Of a stretch of 64,000 bases of DNA, positions 42,961-51,007 are shown piece after piece (position 1 is the stretch's first letter; the number at the start of each line of letters is the position of its first letter). The notes below the pieces were generated by a model, which ran no database searches, was not told where the DNA came from, and worked only from the letters and a program-made list of their open reading frames with translations. A program made the position numbers and the translations under genes. Source of the DNA: Erythrobacter sp. QSSC1-22B (GTDB lineage Bacteria; Pseudomonadota; Alphaproteobacteria; Sphingomonadales; Sphingomonadaceae); NCBI RefSeq assembly GCF_001678665.1, contig NZ_LZRP01000002.1, forward strand, positions 124,001 to 188,000, read 5' to 3'.

Positions 42961-44213
42961 GCGAGGGCATCATGGAAGCCGACCGTCCGCAGTCGCTCAC
43001 GGGCGATTCGCCCGATCTGCTCAGCAAGTTCGACGAGCTCATCGCGATGCGCCAGGGGCTGCTCGATACCGGAATCGAAGACCCCTACAACCTGGTGATG
43101 GAACAGGTGCTGTCGCCCACCCGCGCCATTTGCAACGGGCGCGAGACCATCCTGCTCGGTACCTACAATTACATGGGAATGACCTTCGATCCCGACGTGA
43201 TCGCGGCCGGCAAGCAGGCGCTGGCGGATTTCGGCACCGGCACCACCGGAAGCCGGGTTCTCAACGGAACCTACCAGGGCCACCGCGAATGCGAGGAAGC
43301 CTTGCGCGAATTCTACGCCATGGATCACGCGATGGTGTTCTCGACCGGCTACCAGGCCAATCTCGGGATCATCTCGACGCTTGCGGGCAAGGGCGATTAC
43401 ATCGTGCTCGATCTCGACAGCCACGCCTCGATCTGGGACGGCTGCGCGCTGGGCAATGCCGAGGTCGTGCCGTTCAAGCACAATGACGTCGAGGCGCTGG
43501 AGAAGCGGCTCAAGCGGATCCCGGCGGGCGCTGGCAAGCTGGTCATCCTCGAAGGCGTCTATTCGATGCTCGGGGATGTCGCCCCGCTCAAGGAGATGGT
43601 CCGCGTCGCCAAGGAAAACGGCGCGATGGTGCTGGTCGACGAGGCGCATTCGATGGGCTTCATCGGCGAGCACGGCCGCGGGGTCAGCGAGGACCAGGGC
43701 GTCATCGACGACGTGGATTTCATCGTCGGGACCTTCTCCAAGAGCGTCGGCACGGTCGGCGGTTTCTGCGTCTCCAACCACCCCAAGTTCGAGATCATGC
43801 GGCTGGTGTGCCGCCCCTATGTCTTCACCGCCAGCCTGCCCCCCAGCGTGGTCGCGACCGCCGCCACCAGCATCCGCAAGCTGATGCACGGCTCGAACAA
43901 GCGCGCGCATCTGTGGGAGAATTCGCGCACCCTCCACGCCGGCCTGCGCGGGCTGGGCTTCGAGCTCGGCACCCCCGAGGCGCAGAGCGCGATCATCGCG
44001 GTGATAATGCCCGATCTGCAGCAGGGCGCGATGATGTGGGAGGCGCTGCTCAAGGAGGGCCTCTACGTCAATCTCGCGCGCCCGCCCGCGACGCCGGCGA
44101 ACATGACGCTGCTGCGCTGCTCGCTGTGCGCCGAACACAGCGCAGAGGAAGTCGCGACGATCCTGCAGATCTTCGAACGCGCGGGCAAGGCAGTGGGAAT
44201 CATCCCCGCGTGA
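42957..44213 (+). CDS. spt: serine palmitoyltransferase
   Basis: 418 residues, an alpha-oxoamine synthase. Features: LLGTYNYMGMTFDPDVIAAG, GTTGSRVLNGTYQGH, VLDLDSHASIWDGCALG, the PLP-anchoring aspartate in VLVDEAHSMGFIGEHGRGVS, and the PLP lysine in GTFSKSVGTVGG. It condenses serine with an acyl thioester to 3-ketosphinganine, the first step in sphingolipid (glycosphingolipid) synthesis that replaces lipopolysaccharide in many sphingomonads. The ACP gene immediately upstream supports an acyl-ACP donor. Glycine/KBL alternatives are less likely given the ACP. Confidence 0.92.
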   Translation: MSEGIMEADRPQSLTGDSPDLLSKFDELIAMRQGLLDTGIEDPYNLVMEQVLSPTRAICNGRETILLGTYNYMGMTFDPDVIAAGKQALADFGTGTTGSRVLNGTYQGHRECEEALREFYAMDHAMVFSTGYQANLGIISTLAGKGDYIVLDLDSHASIWDGCALGNAEVVPFKHNDVEALEKRLKRIPAGAGKLVILEGVYSMLGDVAPLKEMVRVAKENGAMVLVDEAHSMGFIGEHGRGVSEDQGVIDDVDFIVGTFSKSVGTVGGFCVSNHPKFEIMRLVCRPYVFTASLPPSVVATAATSIRKLMHGSNKRAHLWENSRTLHAGLRGLGFELGTPEAQSAIIAVIMPDLQQGAMMWEALLKEGLYVNLARPPATPANMTLLRCSLCAEHSAEEVATILQIFERAGKAVGIIPA

Positions 44214-44217
44214 GCGA

Positions 44218-45894
44218 GTGAAGCCCGTTCTCGCATGGCTCGCGCGGACGGGCCTGCTCTACCTCCTGCTGTGCGCGGCCATCGCCTTCTTCATTTTCGC
44301 CTGGCCATCGCTCGGCGGGCAAATGTCGGGAGAGAACCTGCGGCAGGACGCGATGAGCGTCGAGGCGGTCCGCGGGCAGCTGGCCGACGACCGGCGCAGC
44401 GCCGAGGCAGCGCTGGCGGCTCGTGTCGAGCAGGCCGACACGCTCGGCAGCGAGGCGCTGGACGAGCGGCGCGCGGCGCTCGAGCGCGAGCGCGAGGCGG
44501 TGGATGCCGAGTTGGCGCAGGGCGCCGGGCTGCTCGATACGATCCGCCCTTCGCGGATTCTTGCAAGCAAGCGGCTCGAATTGCGCGGTGCCGCGATCGA
44601 CGCGGAACTGGCCGCGCACGCGGCGATGCAGGAAAGGAACGCGCGCGCCGCGGCCCTCGATGACGCGGGAGCCGCGCTGGCCCCCTATCGCCGCATCCCG
44701 ACCGCGCGCGCCGTCGCGCTCTCGCAGCAAGCCTGCAGCCGTGCCGACCAGGCGCTCGGGGCCTTCGACCGGCGCCCCGACCTCGACCGGGCCGCGCGCA
44801 ACGTCATACTCCAGCAGCGCGCCACTCTGCAGACGCAGCGCGACGAAATCTGCACCGCGGCCGAAAGCCGCGCGCAGCGCAGAGCGCGCGGCCTCGCGGC
44901 AGCCGAGGCGCTTGCGACGGCGCGCGAACGACTGGCCGCAGCGCAGGATTTCACCCTCGCCCGGCTGCCAGATCCGGTAGCAAACGTCTCCGGCACCACG
45001 CTGCGCGACATCGCCCTTTCCGCGCTGCTCGCCCTCCTCGCGATCCTGCTGGTGCCGCTCGCGATCCGGGTGCTGTTCTATTACCTGCTCGCCCCGCTGG
45101 TCGAACGCGGCCCGCCGATACGTCTCGCCATGCCAAGCGGGATAGGCACCCCGCTGGCTATCAGCGGCGGCTCGCGACCGACGCTGTCGGTCACGCTCGG
45201 CACCGGCGACGAGTTGCTGGTGCGGCAGAGCTATCTCCAGTCCAGCCCGGCCAAAGCCGACATGCGCACCCGATGGCTGCTGAGCTGGCGCAACCCGCTC
45301 ACCAGCCTGGCGAGCGGGATGGCCTTCCTCACCCGCGCCCGGGGAGCAGGCCTCGCCTTCGGCGTTTCCGCGCGCGACGATCCCTTTGCCGAGATCGCGC
45401 GGATCGACCTGCCCGCGGGCGGCGCCATGGTGATGCAGCCGCGCGCGCTCGCCGCCATCATCCAGCCGACCGGCCGGCCTATGGAAGTGCGCAGCCACTG
45501 GCGGTTGTTCAGTCTCCATGCCTGGCTGACCTTCCAGTTCCGCTATCTGGTCTTCCACGGGCCGGGATCGCTGGTGGTGAAAGGCGGTCGCGGGGTCCGG
45601 ATCGAACCGGCGCAAGGGGGCCGGCGCTTCGGGCAGGACCAGCTGATCGGTTTTTCCGCGCAGACTGCCTACACGGTCACGAGGTCCGAAACCTTCCTGC
45701 CCTATTTCTTCGGCCGCGAGCCGCTGTTCCGCGACCGGGTGGAGGATGGCCACGCCCACAGCAGCGGCGACGGTAACGCCCACAGCAACGGCGTGCTGGT
45801 GATCGAGGAAGCGCCGATGGCCGGTCGCCGCAGCGGGATCCGGGGCGGGCTCGAGGGCGGCTTCGACACCGTGCTCAAGGCGTTTGGTATCTGA
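44218..45894 (+). CDS. coiled-coil membrane protein with possible AIM24-like C-terminus
   Basis: 558 residues from the GTG at 44218, 4 bp after the spt stop. One N-terminal helix (LLYLLLCAAIAFFIFAW), then a long Ala/Glu/Arg-rich coiled coil (about 40-260, possibly periplasmic), a second membrane segment around 260-285 (IALSALLALLAILLVPLAIR), and a beta-rich C-terminal domain (FRYLVFHGPGSLVVKGGRG, DQLIGFSAQTAYTVTRSETF) that recalls AIM24/TIGR00266 proteins. It ends in a His/Ser/Asp-rich tail region (GHAHSSGDGNAHSNG). The operon position suggests a role in sphingolipid synthesis or transport, but no enzyme motif is seen. Confidence 0.6.
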   Translation: MKPVLAWLARTGLLYLLLCAAIAFFIFAWPSLGGQMSGENLRQDAMSVEAVRGQLADDRRSAEAALAARVEQADTLGSEALDERRAALEREREAVDAELAQGAGLLDTIRPSRILASKRLELRGAAIDAELAAHAAMQERNARAAALDDAGAALAPYRRIPTARAVALSQQACSRADQALGAFDRRPDLDRAARNVILQQRATLQTQRDEICTAAESRAQRRARGLAAAEALATARERLAAAQDFTLARLPDPVANVSGTTLRDIALSALLALLAILLVPLAIRVLFYYLLAPLVERGPPIRLAMPSGIGTPLAISGGSRPTLSVTLGTGDELLVRQSYLQSSPAKADMRTRWLLSWRNPLTSLASGMAFLTRARGAGLAFGVSARDDPFAEIARIDLPAGGAMVMQPRALAAIIQPTGRPMEVRSHWRLFSLHAWLTFQFRYLVFHGPGSLVVKGGRGVRIEPAQGGRRFGQDQLIGFSAQTAYTVTRSETFLPYFFGREPLFRDRVEDGHAHSSGDGNAHSNGVLVIEEAPMAGRRSGIRGGLEGGFDTVLKAFGI

Positions 45895-46027
45895 CCCTGC
45901 GCCGGGTCCTGCCGGGCAAGAGGGAGAGCCCGGGCAAGCCTGCCTGAATCCCAACGCCCACCAGAGTTCAGTATGGGTTCAAAGCGCGCGTGTATGATGA
46001 AACTCCGACAACACAGGAGCGGATTTC

Positions 46028-46522
46028 ATGTTTGTGACCCCCTTGCGCGCCGCAGTACTGGCGACCGCGGTCGTCGCGCTGGCCGGCTGTAGTTCCTACG
46101 GCGGCTATGGCGGCGGCCCCCGCTACGCCGGGGACTATTATGACGGCGGCTATTACGACGGCGGCTATTACAAGGGCGGCCACGGCCAGTCGGGCGGGCG
46201 CTACCAGCAGCCCTATTATGGCTGGAACGGCGATTATTATTATCCCGGCACCGGGGTCCATGTCTACGATCGCGACCGGCGCGCCTACCGCTGGAACAAT
46301 TCCCAGCAACGCTATTGGGAGGCGCGCCGCGAGATCCGCCGGGATCGCCGTGCAGCGCGTGCCGAATGGCGCGACTTCGAACGCCGCGAGATCCGTCGGG
46401 ACCGGCGCGAATACCGCCGCGACCGCCGCCGGGGACGCGATTACTCACGCCCCGGCCCGGATGATCGGCTGGCCTGCGCCGCGCCGCATCGGGGTGACGC
46501 CGTGACGGCTTCGGAACATTGA
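46028..46522 (+). CDS. Tyr/Gly-rich then Arg-rich lipoprotein
   Basis: 164 residues. A signal peptide with lipobox at Cys21 (VVALAGC) is followed by a Gly/Tyr-rich part with repeats (YDGGYYDGGYYKGG) and a strongly basic helix of alternating Arg/Glu (RREIRRDRRAARAEWRDF and a second similar run). It is a predicted outer-envelope lipoprotein; the charged helix could contact peptidoglycan, RNA or lipid, but no family is recognised. RBS aggag lies about 7 bases upstream. Confidence 0.65.
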   Translation: MFVTPLRAAVLATAVVALAGCSSYGGYGGGPRYAGDYYDGGYYDGGYYKGGHGQSGGRYQQPYYGWNGDYYYPGTGVHVYDRDRRAYRWNNSQQRYWEARREIRRDRRAARAEWRDFERREIRRDRREYRRDRRRGRDYSRPGPDDRLACAAPHRGDAVTASEH

Positions 46523-46563
46523 CCGTCGCCTTTCGTCTGACAGGATGAAAGGAGACCGCATTT

Positions 46564-46995
46564 ATGAAGACCACCAACACAGCGAGCGCCAGCTACGAGG
46601 GCCTCGGCAAGGACGGCAAGGGCCATATCTCGACCGGATCGGGCGCGTTTTCGGCGCAGCCCTATGGCTTCCAGACGCGATTCGAGGACAAGGCCGGGAC
46701 CAATCCCGAGGAATTGATCGCCGCGGCGCATGCGGCGTGCTTCACCATGGCGCTGTCGTTCAAGCTGGCCGAGGCCGGTTTCGAGGACGGCTCGGTCGCC
46801 ACCAGCGCGGAAGTGACGCTCGAAAAGGACGATGCCGGGTTCAAGGTAACCAAATCGGCACTATCGACCAAGGGCAAGGTCTCCGGTCTGGCACGCGATA
46901 AATTCGACGAGCTGGCGCAGGACGCCAAGCAGAATTGCCCGATCTCGAAGCTGCTCGACACCGAGATCACGCTGGATATCAAGTTCGAGGGCTAA
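46564..46995 (+). CDS. osmC: OsmC-family peroxiredoxin
   Basis: 143 residues, OsmC subfamily size. The two redox cysteines are seen in AAAHAACFTMALSFKLAEAG and DAKQNCPISKLL. OsmC reduces organic hydroperoxides with the two cysteines as catalytic thiols, and is part of osmotic and oxidative stress responses. It ends 16 bp before repeat copy E. Ribosome site gaaagga precedes the ATG. Confidence 0.93.
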   Translation: MKTTNTASASYEGLGKDGKGHISTGSGAFSAQPYGFQTRFEDKAGTNPEELIAAAHAACFTMALSFKLAEAGFEDGSVATSAEVTLEKDDAGFKVTKSALSTKGKVSGLARDKFDELAQDAKQNCPISKLLDTEITLDIKFEG

Positions 46996-47010
46996 GACGC
47001 CCCTCGCCCT

Positions 47011-47141
47011 CGTCATTGCGAGGCGTGTAGCGACGATGCAATCCATGGGCTGAGCCCGCTGACTGCCGCAACCGGCGTTGGCAGCCGACGGTTTGGGCCC
47101 TGGATTGCCGCGCCGCCTGCGGCGGCTCGCAATGACGATGG
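47011..47141. repeat. inverted repeat pair (copies E and F), same family as around the GIY-YIG gene
   Basis: Copy E (47011-47049, CGTCATTGCGAGGCGTGTAG and on to GCAATCCATGG) and copy F (47099-47141, CCTGGATTGCCGCGCCGCCT and on to CGCAATGACGATGG) face each other exactly as copies B and C do around the GIY-YIG gene, but only 49 bp separate them. The pair looks like an empty (gene-less) version of that unit. Copy F has an extra GC-rich internal hairpin (CCGCC/GGCGG). Confidence 0.8.
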
Positions 47142-47170
47142 TTGGGGCGGGTGCCCGCCCCGCCCCTGGC

Positions 47171-47815
47171 TCAGACCAGCGGATTGACGGTCGTCGCCTG
47201 TGAACAGGCGTCGGCCGTTCCGCCTTCTCCGCCGGTATCGATCAGCGTCAGCGCGAGGATCCCGCCGACCACCAACGCCACGAACAGCGTGGTCAGAAGC
47301 CCGAGATATTTGTCGATGAACAGCTTGATCGGCGCTCCGAACAGGCGGAACAACACCCCCACGGTCATGAAAATCAGCCCGCGGCCGACGATGCTGGCGA
47401 GCGTGAAGGTGACCAGATTCATCCCGATGAAGCCCGCGGTGATGGTCAGCAGCTTGAACGGCACCGGAGTGGCGCCGGCGATCAGGATCGCCTCGAAATC
47501 ATATTCGCGCAGGTGGCAGGCGGCCACCGGGAAGGCCTCGGTCAGCCCGAGCGCACCGATCAGCCAGGCGCCGATCGTATCGTAAAGTCCCCAGCCGATG
47601 AGATAGCCGAACAATCCGCCCAGCACCGAAGCCCCGGTGCAGACCGCGGCGAAACGGATCGCCTTTTTCGGATCGGCCAGACACATCAGCCCGAGCAGCG
47701 GGTGCGGCGGGATCGGGAAGAAGCTCGATTCGATGAAGCTGAAGGCGGCGAGCCACCACAGCGCATGCGGATGAGCGGCCTTTTCGAGCGTCCAATTGTA
47801 GAGACTGCGCAGCAT
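47171..47815 (-). CDS. YqaA/DedA-type membrane protein (VTT/SNARE-associated domain)
   Basis: 214 residues, five or so membrane helices. Family signatures: SFIESSFFPIPPHPLLGLMC, FGYLIGWGLYDTIG, and ILIAGATPVPFKLLTITAGF, the reentrant-loop pairs of the DedA/VTT fold. Members are thought to move lipids across membranes; the substrate is unknown. It stands alone, convergent with osmC. Confidence 0.85.
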   Translation of the reverse strand: MLRSLYNWTLEKAAHPHALWWLAAFSFIESSFFPIPPHPLLGLMCLADPKKAIRFAAVCTGASVLGGLFGYLIGWGLYDTIGAWLIGALGLTEAFPVAACHLREYDFEAILIAGATPVPFKLLTITAGFIGMNLVTFTLASIVGRGLIFMTVGVLFRLFGAPIKLFIDKYLGLLTTLFVALVVGGILALTLIDTGGEGGTADACSQATTVNPLV

Positions 47816-47935
47816 CTTACCCGACCTCTCATCCCCCGGCTTGCGCGCGCCGGTTAGGGCTTGTGCGGGAGACTGGCAAGCAGGATCGCCGGTAAGGGCG
47901 AGCGCAGCTTACGAACCCATATGGTTTTTAATGCT

Positions 47936-47964
47936 TGACATTGCGACAGTGTCTGGTTAATTCA
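47936..47964 (+). promoter_or_regulatory. possible sigma70-like promoter next to the IS1595 left end
   Basis: TTGACA (47936-47941) is followed after 17 bp by TAATTC (47959-47964), directly before the left end of the IS1595 element. This spacing fits a sigma70-like promoter that could drive the transposase gene. No transcription start can be confirmed. Confidence 0.4.
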
Positions 47965-49068
47965 GGGTGATTGCATACTTTACACACCCACGAGAATCCG
48001 CTAGATAATCTAGATAATGGGGTGTTAGGAGTAAGCGAACCATGTCGGTACTTTCAAGCCCCCATTTCCACGATGAAGCCAAGGCCTTCAAATATCTCGA
48101 AAGCATCGTGTGGGCCGGTGGAGTTGTCTGCCCGCATTGCGGCGTTGTCGATGGCCGAGTGTACGATCTGGCTGGTGTTCGCAGCAAGCCGAGCAAGAAG
48201 GCCCCGCAAGGCCAGCTTCGCCACGGCCTGAAAAAGTGTGGTGAGTGCCGCAAGCAGTTCACCGTTAAGGTTGGCACCGTGTTCGAACACGCGCGCATTC
48301 CCCTGCACAAGATGCTCAAGGCTGTGCACCTCATGGTGTCGAGCAAGAAGGGCATCAGCCCCCACCAGCTGCACCGCGTTCTCGAAATCACCTACAAGAG
48401 CGCGTGGTTCCTGCTGCACCGCATCCGTGAAGCCATGCGCTCCGGCGATCTGGCTCAGCCTTTCGGTAGCGAAGGTGGCGCGGTCGAGGTCGATGAAACC
48501 TATCTCGGCTTCAAGAAGGGCCGTCTCCACTCGCCGTGGCTGGGGCCACAAGAATGCCGTTCTGGCACTCGTTGATCGCGACAGCGGCAAGAGCCGGTGG
48601 TTCCACATCGACAACAGCCGCGCCGCTGACATTCACCCGATTGTTGCCACGAACATTAGCCGTGAAGCGCGTCTCATGACTGACGAAGCCAAGATTTACT
48701 GCAAGATTGGTCGCGACTTTGCCGAGCATGGCACCACCGCCCACGCCCGTTTGCAGTATGTGGACCCCATCGATCGCACCATGTACACCAACACGGTCGA
48801 AGGCGCGTTCTCGATCTTCATGCGCGGTATGCGCGGTGTGTACCAGCATTGCGCGGAACAGCATTTGCACCGCTACCTTGCGGAGTTCGAATTCCGCTAC
48901 AACGCGCGCGCTGCGAACGGCTTTGATGACAAGGCCCGTTCGGTTGAAGCGGTGAAGGGCATCATTGGTAAGCGAATCACCTACACAGGCTTGACCTCAA
49001 CGCCGAAGCCTAAGGACACGCCGCTAAAGCGGCGCTCTCGCTAGCGTGTGTAGCCCCGCAATTCAAGG
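47965..49068 (+). mobile_element. IS1595-family insertion sequence
   Basis: Left end GGGTGATTGCATACTTTACA and a degenerate right end (GTGTGTAGCCCCGCAATTCA on the plus strand) share the ATTGC and TACACAC blocks in inverted order, the kind of terminal repeat seen in IS1595 elements; the match is imperfect, so the right boundary is approximate and a larger element with the ORFs after 49295 is possible. A direct repeat CTAGATAAT (twice, about 48002-48018) lies in the leader. The transposase is frameshifted. Confidence 0.65.
48042..49044 (+). pseudogene. IS1595-family (ISXO2-like) transposase, frameshifted
   Basis: A zinc ribbon (CPHCGVVDG and KKCGECRKQF) precedes the catalytic core: first Asp in GAVEVDETYLGFKKG, second Asp in ARLMTDEAKIY, Asn/Glu in NTVEGAFSIFMRGMRGVYQH, then FEFRYNARAANGFDD. 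The first half is in one frame (to 48575); from about 48515-48535 the family sequence continues in another frame (GWGHKNAVLALVDRDSGKSR) to 49044. One base gained or lost there explains it; no slippery sequence is evident. Both halves are otherwise intact, so the damage is recent or a sequencing error. Confidence 0.85.
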
Positions 49069-49081
49069 ATTCACAAAGAAA

Positions 49082-49171
49082 GGCGGTGGTGCTATGAACA
49101 CCACCGCCCGGTTGTACAGATCGATCTGGCTCACTTGAGGCCACCGTCCCCTTCCCGCGATTGGTGGCCTC
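49082..49171. other. two strong hairpins after the IS1595 transposase
   Basis: GGCGGTGGTG/CACCACCGCC (49082-49091 with 49099-49108, 10 bp perfect, 7-nt loop) and GAGGCCACC/GGTGGCCTC (49137-49145 with 49163-49171, 9 bp perfect). Neither is followed by a T tract, so they are not classic terminators; they could protect a transcript or be element ends. Confidence 0.6.
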
Positions 49172-49294
49172 TCTCATTTAGCCCCTACCGTCACCGCGAG
49201 CGTGCGAACGGCATGAGCGGCCCTTCTGGCCATCACCGAATGACACATTGCGCACCTCCTTTCGAGTCGCAGATAGCCACAGGGGCAGGAGTGG

Positions 49295-49444
49295 ATGCGT
49301 AATCCGCTAGGTCGCGGTAAATCCATTCGCGTCCTTGCCACCGGGAAAATGGACAGCAAAGATATCGGAAAGCTAATCAAACTGCTCGAAGCGCAAAAGG
49401 CAATTTTGGACGATGACGAAGATCAAATCGACCCCCACGGATAA
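49295..49444 (+). CDS. small ORF downstream of the IS1595 transposase (49 aa)
   Basis: 49 residues with a good ribosome site (caggag, 4-5 bases before the ATG). The N-terminus is basic and the C-terminal half (KDIGKLIKLLEAQKAILDDD) looks like an amphipathic helix with an acidic tail. It overlaps the next small ORF by 32 bp. No family is recognised. I infer it is cargo or debris linked to the IS; similar short proteins are often seen after IS1595 transposases, from memory. Confidence 0.45.
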   Translation: MRNPLGRGKSIRVLATGKMDSKDIGKLIKLLEAQKAILDDDEDQIDPHG

Positions 49445-49574
49445 TCAGCCGCAGATCGACAAGTTCAAGGAAGCCGCACGCGAGCTTGAATGCGACGACA
49501 ACGAGCAGCGTTTTAAGGAGCGGTTGGGGAAGCTGGTGAAGCCAAAGGCCGGAACGAAAGGACAGTCGGAATGA
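49413..49574 (+). CDS. small acidic-basic ORF downstream of IS1595 (53 aa)
   Basis: 53 residues: NQPQIDKFKEAARELECDDN followed by EQRFKERLGKLVKP. The pattern D-K-F-K-E-A-A-R-E-L-E-C-D-D-(E) resembles small hypothetical proteins commonly encoded next to IS1595-family transposases (recalled, not checked). It starts within the preceding small ORF and its TGA overlaps an ATG as ATGA. Function unknown. Confidence 0.5.
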   Translation: MTKIKSTPTDNQPQIDKFKEAARELECDDNEQRFKERLGKLVKPKAGTKGQSE

Positions 49575-49599
49575 TCTGGTTTTTCTCGGCCTTGTGCTG

Positions 49600-49854
49600 A
49601 TGTTCTGCCTATTCATGTTTCAAATTGCTGCCGACGCGCGGCTTGGTCGAAGAGCGCTCGACCACCAGACCAATCGCATCATCGCGCGACTGGACGCCAT
49701 CGAAGAACGCTTGAGTTCCGGCGAGCGCGAGGACCGCCTCTTCGACTAGCTTATCGGAAAGGGCGACGGGCGCAAAGCGAAGCTGGAGTCCGGTATCATC
49801 GCATTCGTGCTGGCGGTGCCAGCGGGGTCTTGGATTGTGAAAACGCTGTTATCT
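49600..49854 (+). pseudogene. small membrane-anchored ORF interrupted by an in-frame TAG
   Basis: From about 49600 the frame encodes a hydrophobic helix (LMFCLFMFQIAADAR) and a charged helix (NRIIARLDAIEERLSSGERE), stopping at TAG 49747-49749. The same frame stays open past the stop and encodes a second membrane helix (IIAFVLAVPAGSWIVKTLLS) ending at TAA near 49865. This reads like one two-helix protein split by an amber codon. The real start is unclear (GTG 49594 or ATG 49600). It is third in the row of small ORFs after the IS. Confidence 0.4.
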
Positions 49855-49865
49855 CTAACAACCTA

Positions 49866-50038
49866 AACTAAAGCGGCGAGCCAACCACTACCTCGACGCG
49901 CTCTGACGCCCGCTGGGGCATAGGCTCAATATGAGGGTCGAGGCGTGCGCCGAATGGTCCATCCCGAATTGCGCGCCGCTCGCAGCGCGCTGATAACCGC
50001 ATCTTCTCGCGGCTTGAAGGCGGGGCCGCCGTTTACGA
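49866..50038. other. intergenic region, nothing recognised
   Basis: 173 bp between the broken membrane ORF and the stop of the minus-strand coiled-coil protein. No motif, repeat or RNA gene is recognised. Confidence 0.4.
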
Positions 50039-50515
50039 TCACACCCAGCCCCTAGCAGGTGAATTGCTCATACCCAAAACGGCAGGAGTGGAGACAATCC
50101 AACCGGCCTTTTGAAACGCCCGACCGATTGCGGCCGCAAATGCTGACGCATCTGGAGACGCCATGTTGGCAGCAACGCTTGCTTGGCCGGTTGAGTTCTG
50201 CACGGGCTCGGTGATCTTCTGAGCTTGTGCGGCGGTAAGACTTCTCGGTCGCAACAGTGCTATCTCGGATTCTAGGGCTTCGATCCGTGCCGCTGCTTCA
50301 ACTGGTGAAGCAGCCTCTGACTTCCGCCTGTAATCAGAAATTTCATCATCGCGCAGCGACAAGCGAGATTGAAGGTCACCGATCTGGTTAGCCTTCAAAG
50401 CGCGCACCAGCGCGAACATCAGCGCACCGATAAGGATGGCCCAAGTTAGCGCGGCAAACGAAGCATCGGCGATAACTTCGCCGTTATCTCTAAGTGAGGT
50501 AAGCAGATTCTCCAT
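50039..50515 (-). CDS. membrane-anchored coiled-coil protein
   Basis: 158 residues with gaggg ribosome site. One membrane helix near 20-40 (FAALTWAILIGALMFALVRA), then a coiled coil (LQSRLSLRDDEISDYRRKSE, EAAARIEALESEIALLRPRS) and an Ala/Gly-rich C-terminus. It resembles phage-lysis or plasmid accessory proteins in shape only; no family is recognised. It is flanked by mobile-element sequence on both sides, so it may be cargo. Confidence 0.55.
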   Translation of the reverse strand: MENLLTSLRDNGEVIADASFAALTWAILIGALMFALVRALKANQIGDLQSRLSLRDDEISDYRRKSEAASPVEAAARIEALESEIALLRPRSLTAAQAQKITEPVQNSTGQASVAANMASPDASAFAAAIGRAFQKAGWIVSTPAVLGMSNSPARGWV

Positions 50516-50540
50516 GACCCTCTCATATCAAACCACCCCT

Positions 50541-50624
50541 GGGTTTGTAAGAGACATAATCGCCAAGCTAACTCACCCATCTCTGCGGCTTATGGCCTTG
50601 GGCCTGTAAGAGACATAATAGCCT
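50541..50624. repeat. two 24-bp direct repeats (TGTAAGAGACATAAT core)
   Basis: TGGGTTTGTAAGAGACATAA (about 50540-50564 with its TCGCC end) and TGGGCCTGTAAGAGACATAA (about 50599-50623 with its TAGCC end) differ at 3 positions; the 15-bp core is identical and starts at 50546 and 50605, 59 bp apart. Repeats of this shape are seen at the ends of IS21-like elements, from memory. They lie just upstream of the coiled-coil gene's start (minus strand), so they could also be operator sites. Confidence 0.6.
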
Positions 50625-51007
50625 ATTTCATTCGCCTGTGGAGGGCGCGGCCGTGCGCCGGCTCGACACTGGGCAAATCTGCAACTATTCGAGCGGCTGG
50701 AGCAGGGCGGTGGAACCCGTCGAGCCAAGCGGCGGAACGACTGTCGACACCGAAGCACGCGCCGATCACTGCTCTGATAAGCGCTTTGCTACATTCAGGA
50801 ATTTTTCCTCCAGATTAGCGGGAACCACCACCGGACATCAGCGTTCCAATCGCCGGACGGACGGAATCCATCGCAATGTTTACGAGACAAGCCTTATCGC
50901 GGCATTCTTGCAACAGTTCCGGACAATGTCCGCTTGCCACCTCACCGGGTAAAAGTTAGATATCGCGCCACTCGGTGGCTTTAATTACGCAATAAGGGGA
51001 ATTTATA
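50625..51007. other. upstream region of the OmpA-like gene
   Basis: 383 bp with no supported gene. The last 50 bp are AT-richer and should hold the promoter; aaggggaa lies about 7 bases before the ATG of the porin gene. The remainder has no recognisable element. Confidence 0.4.
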
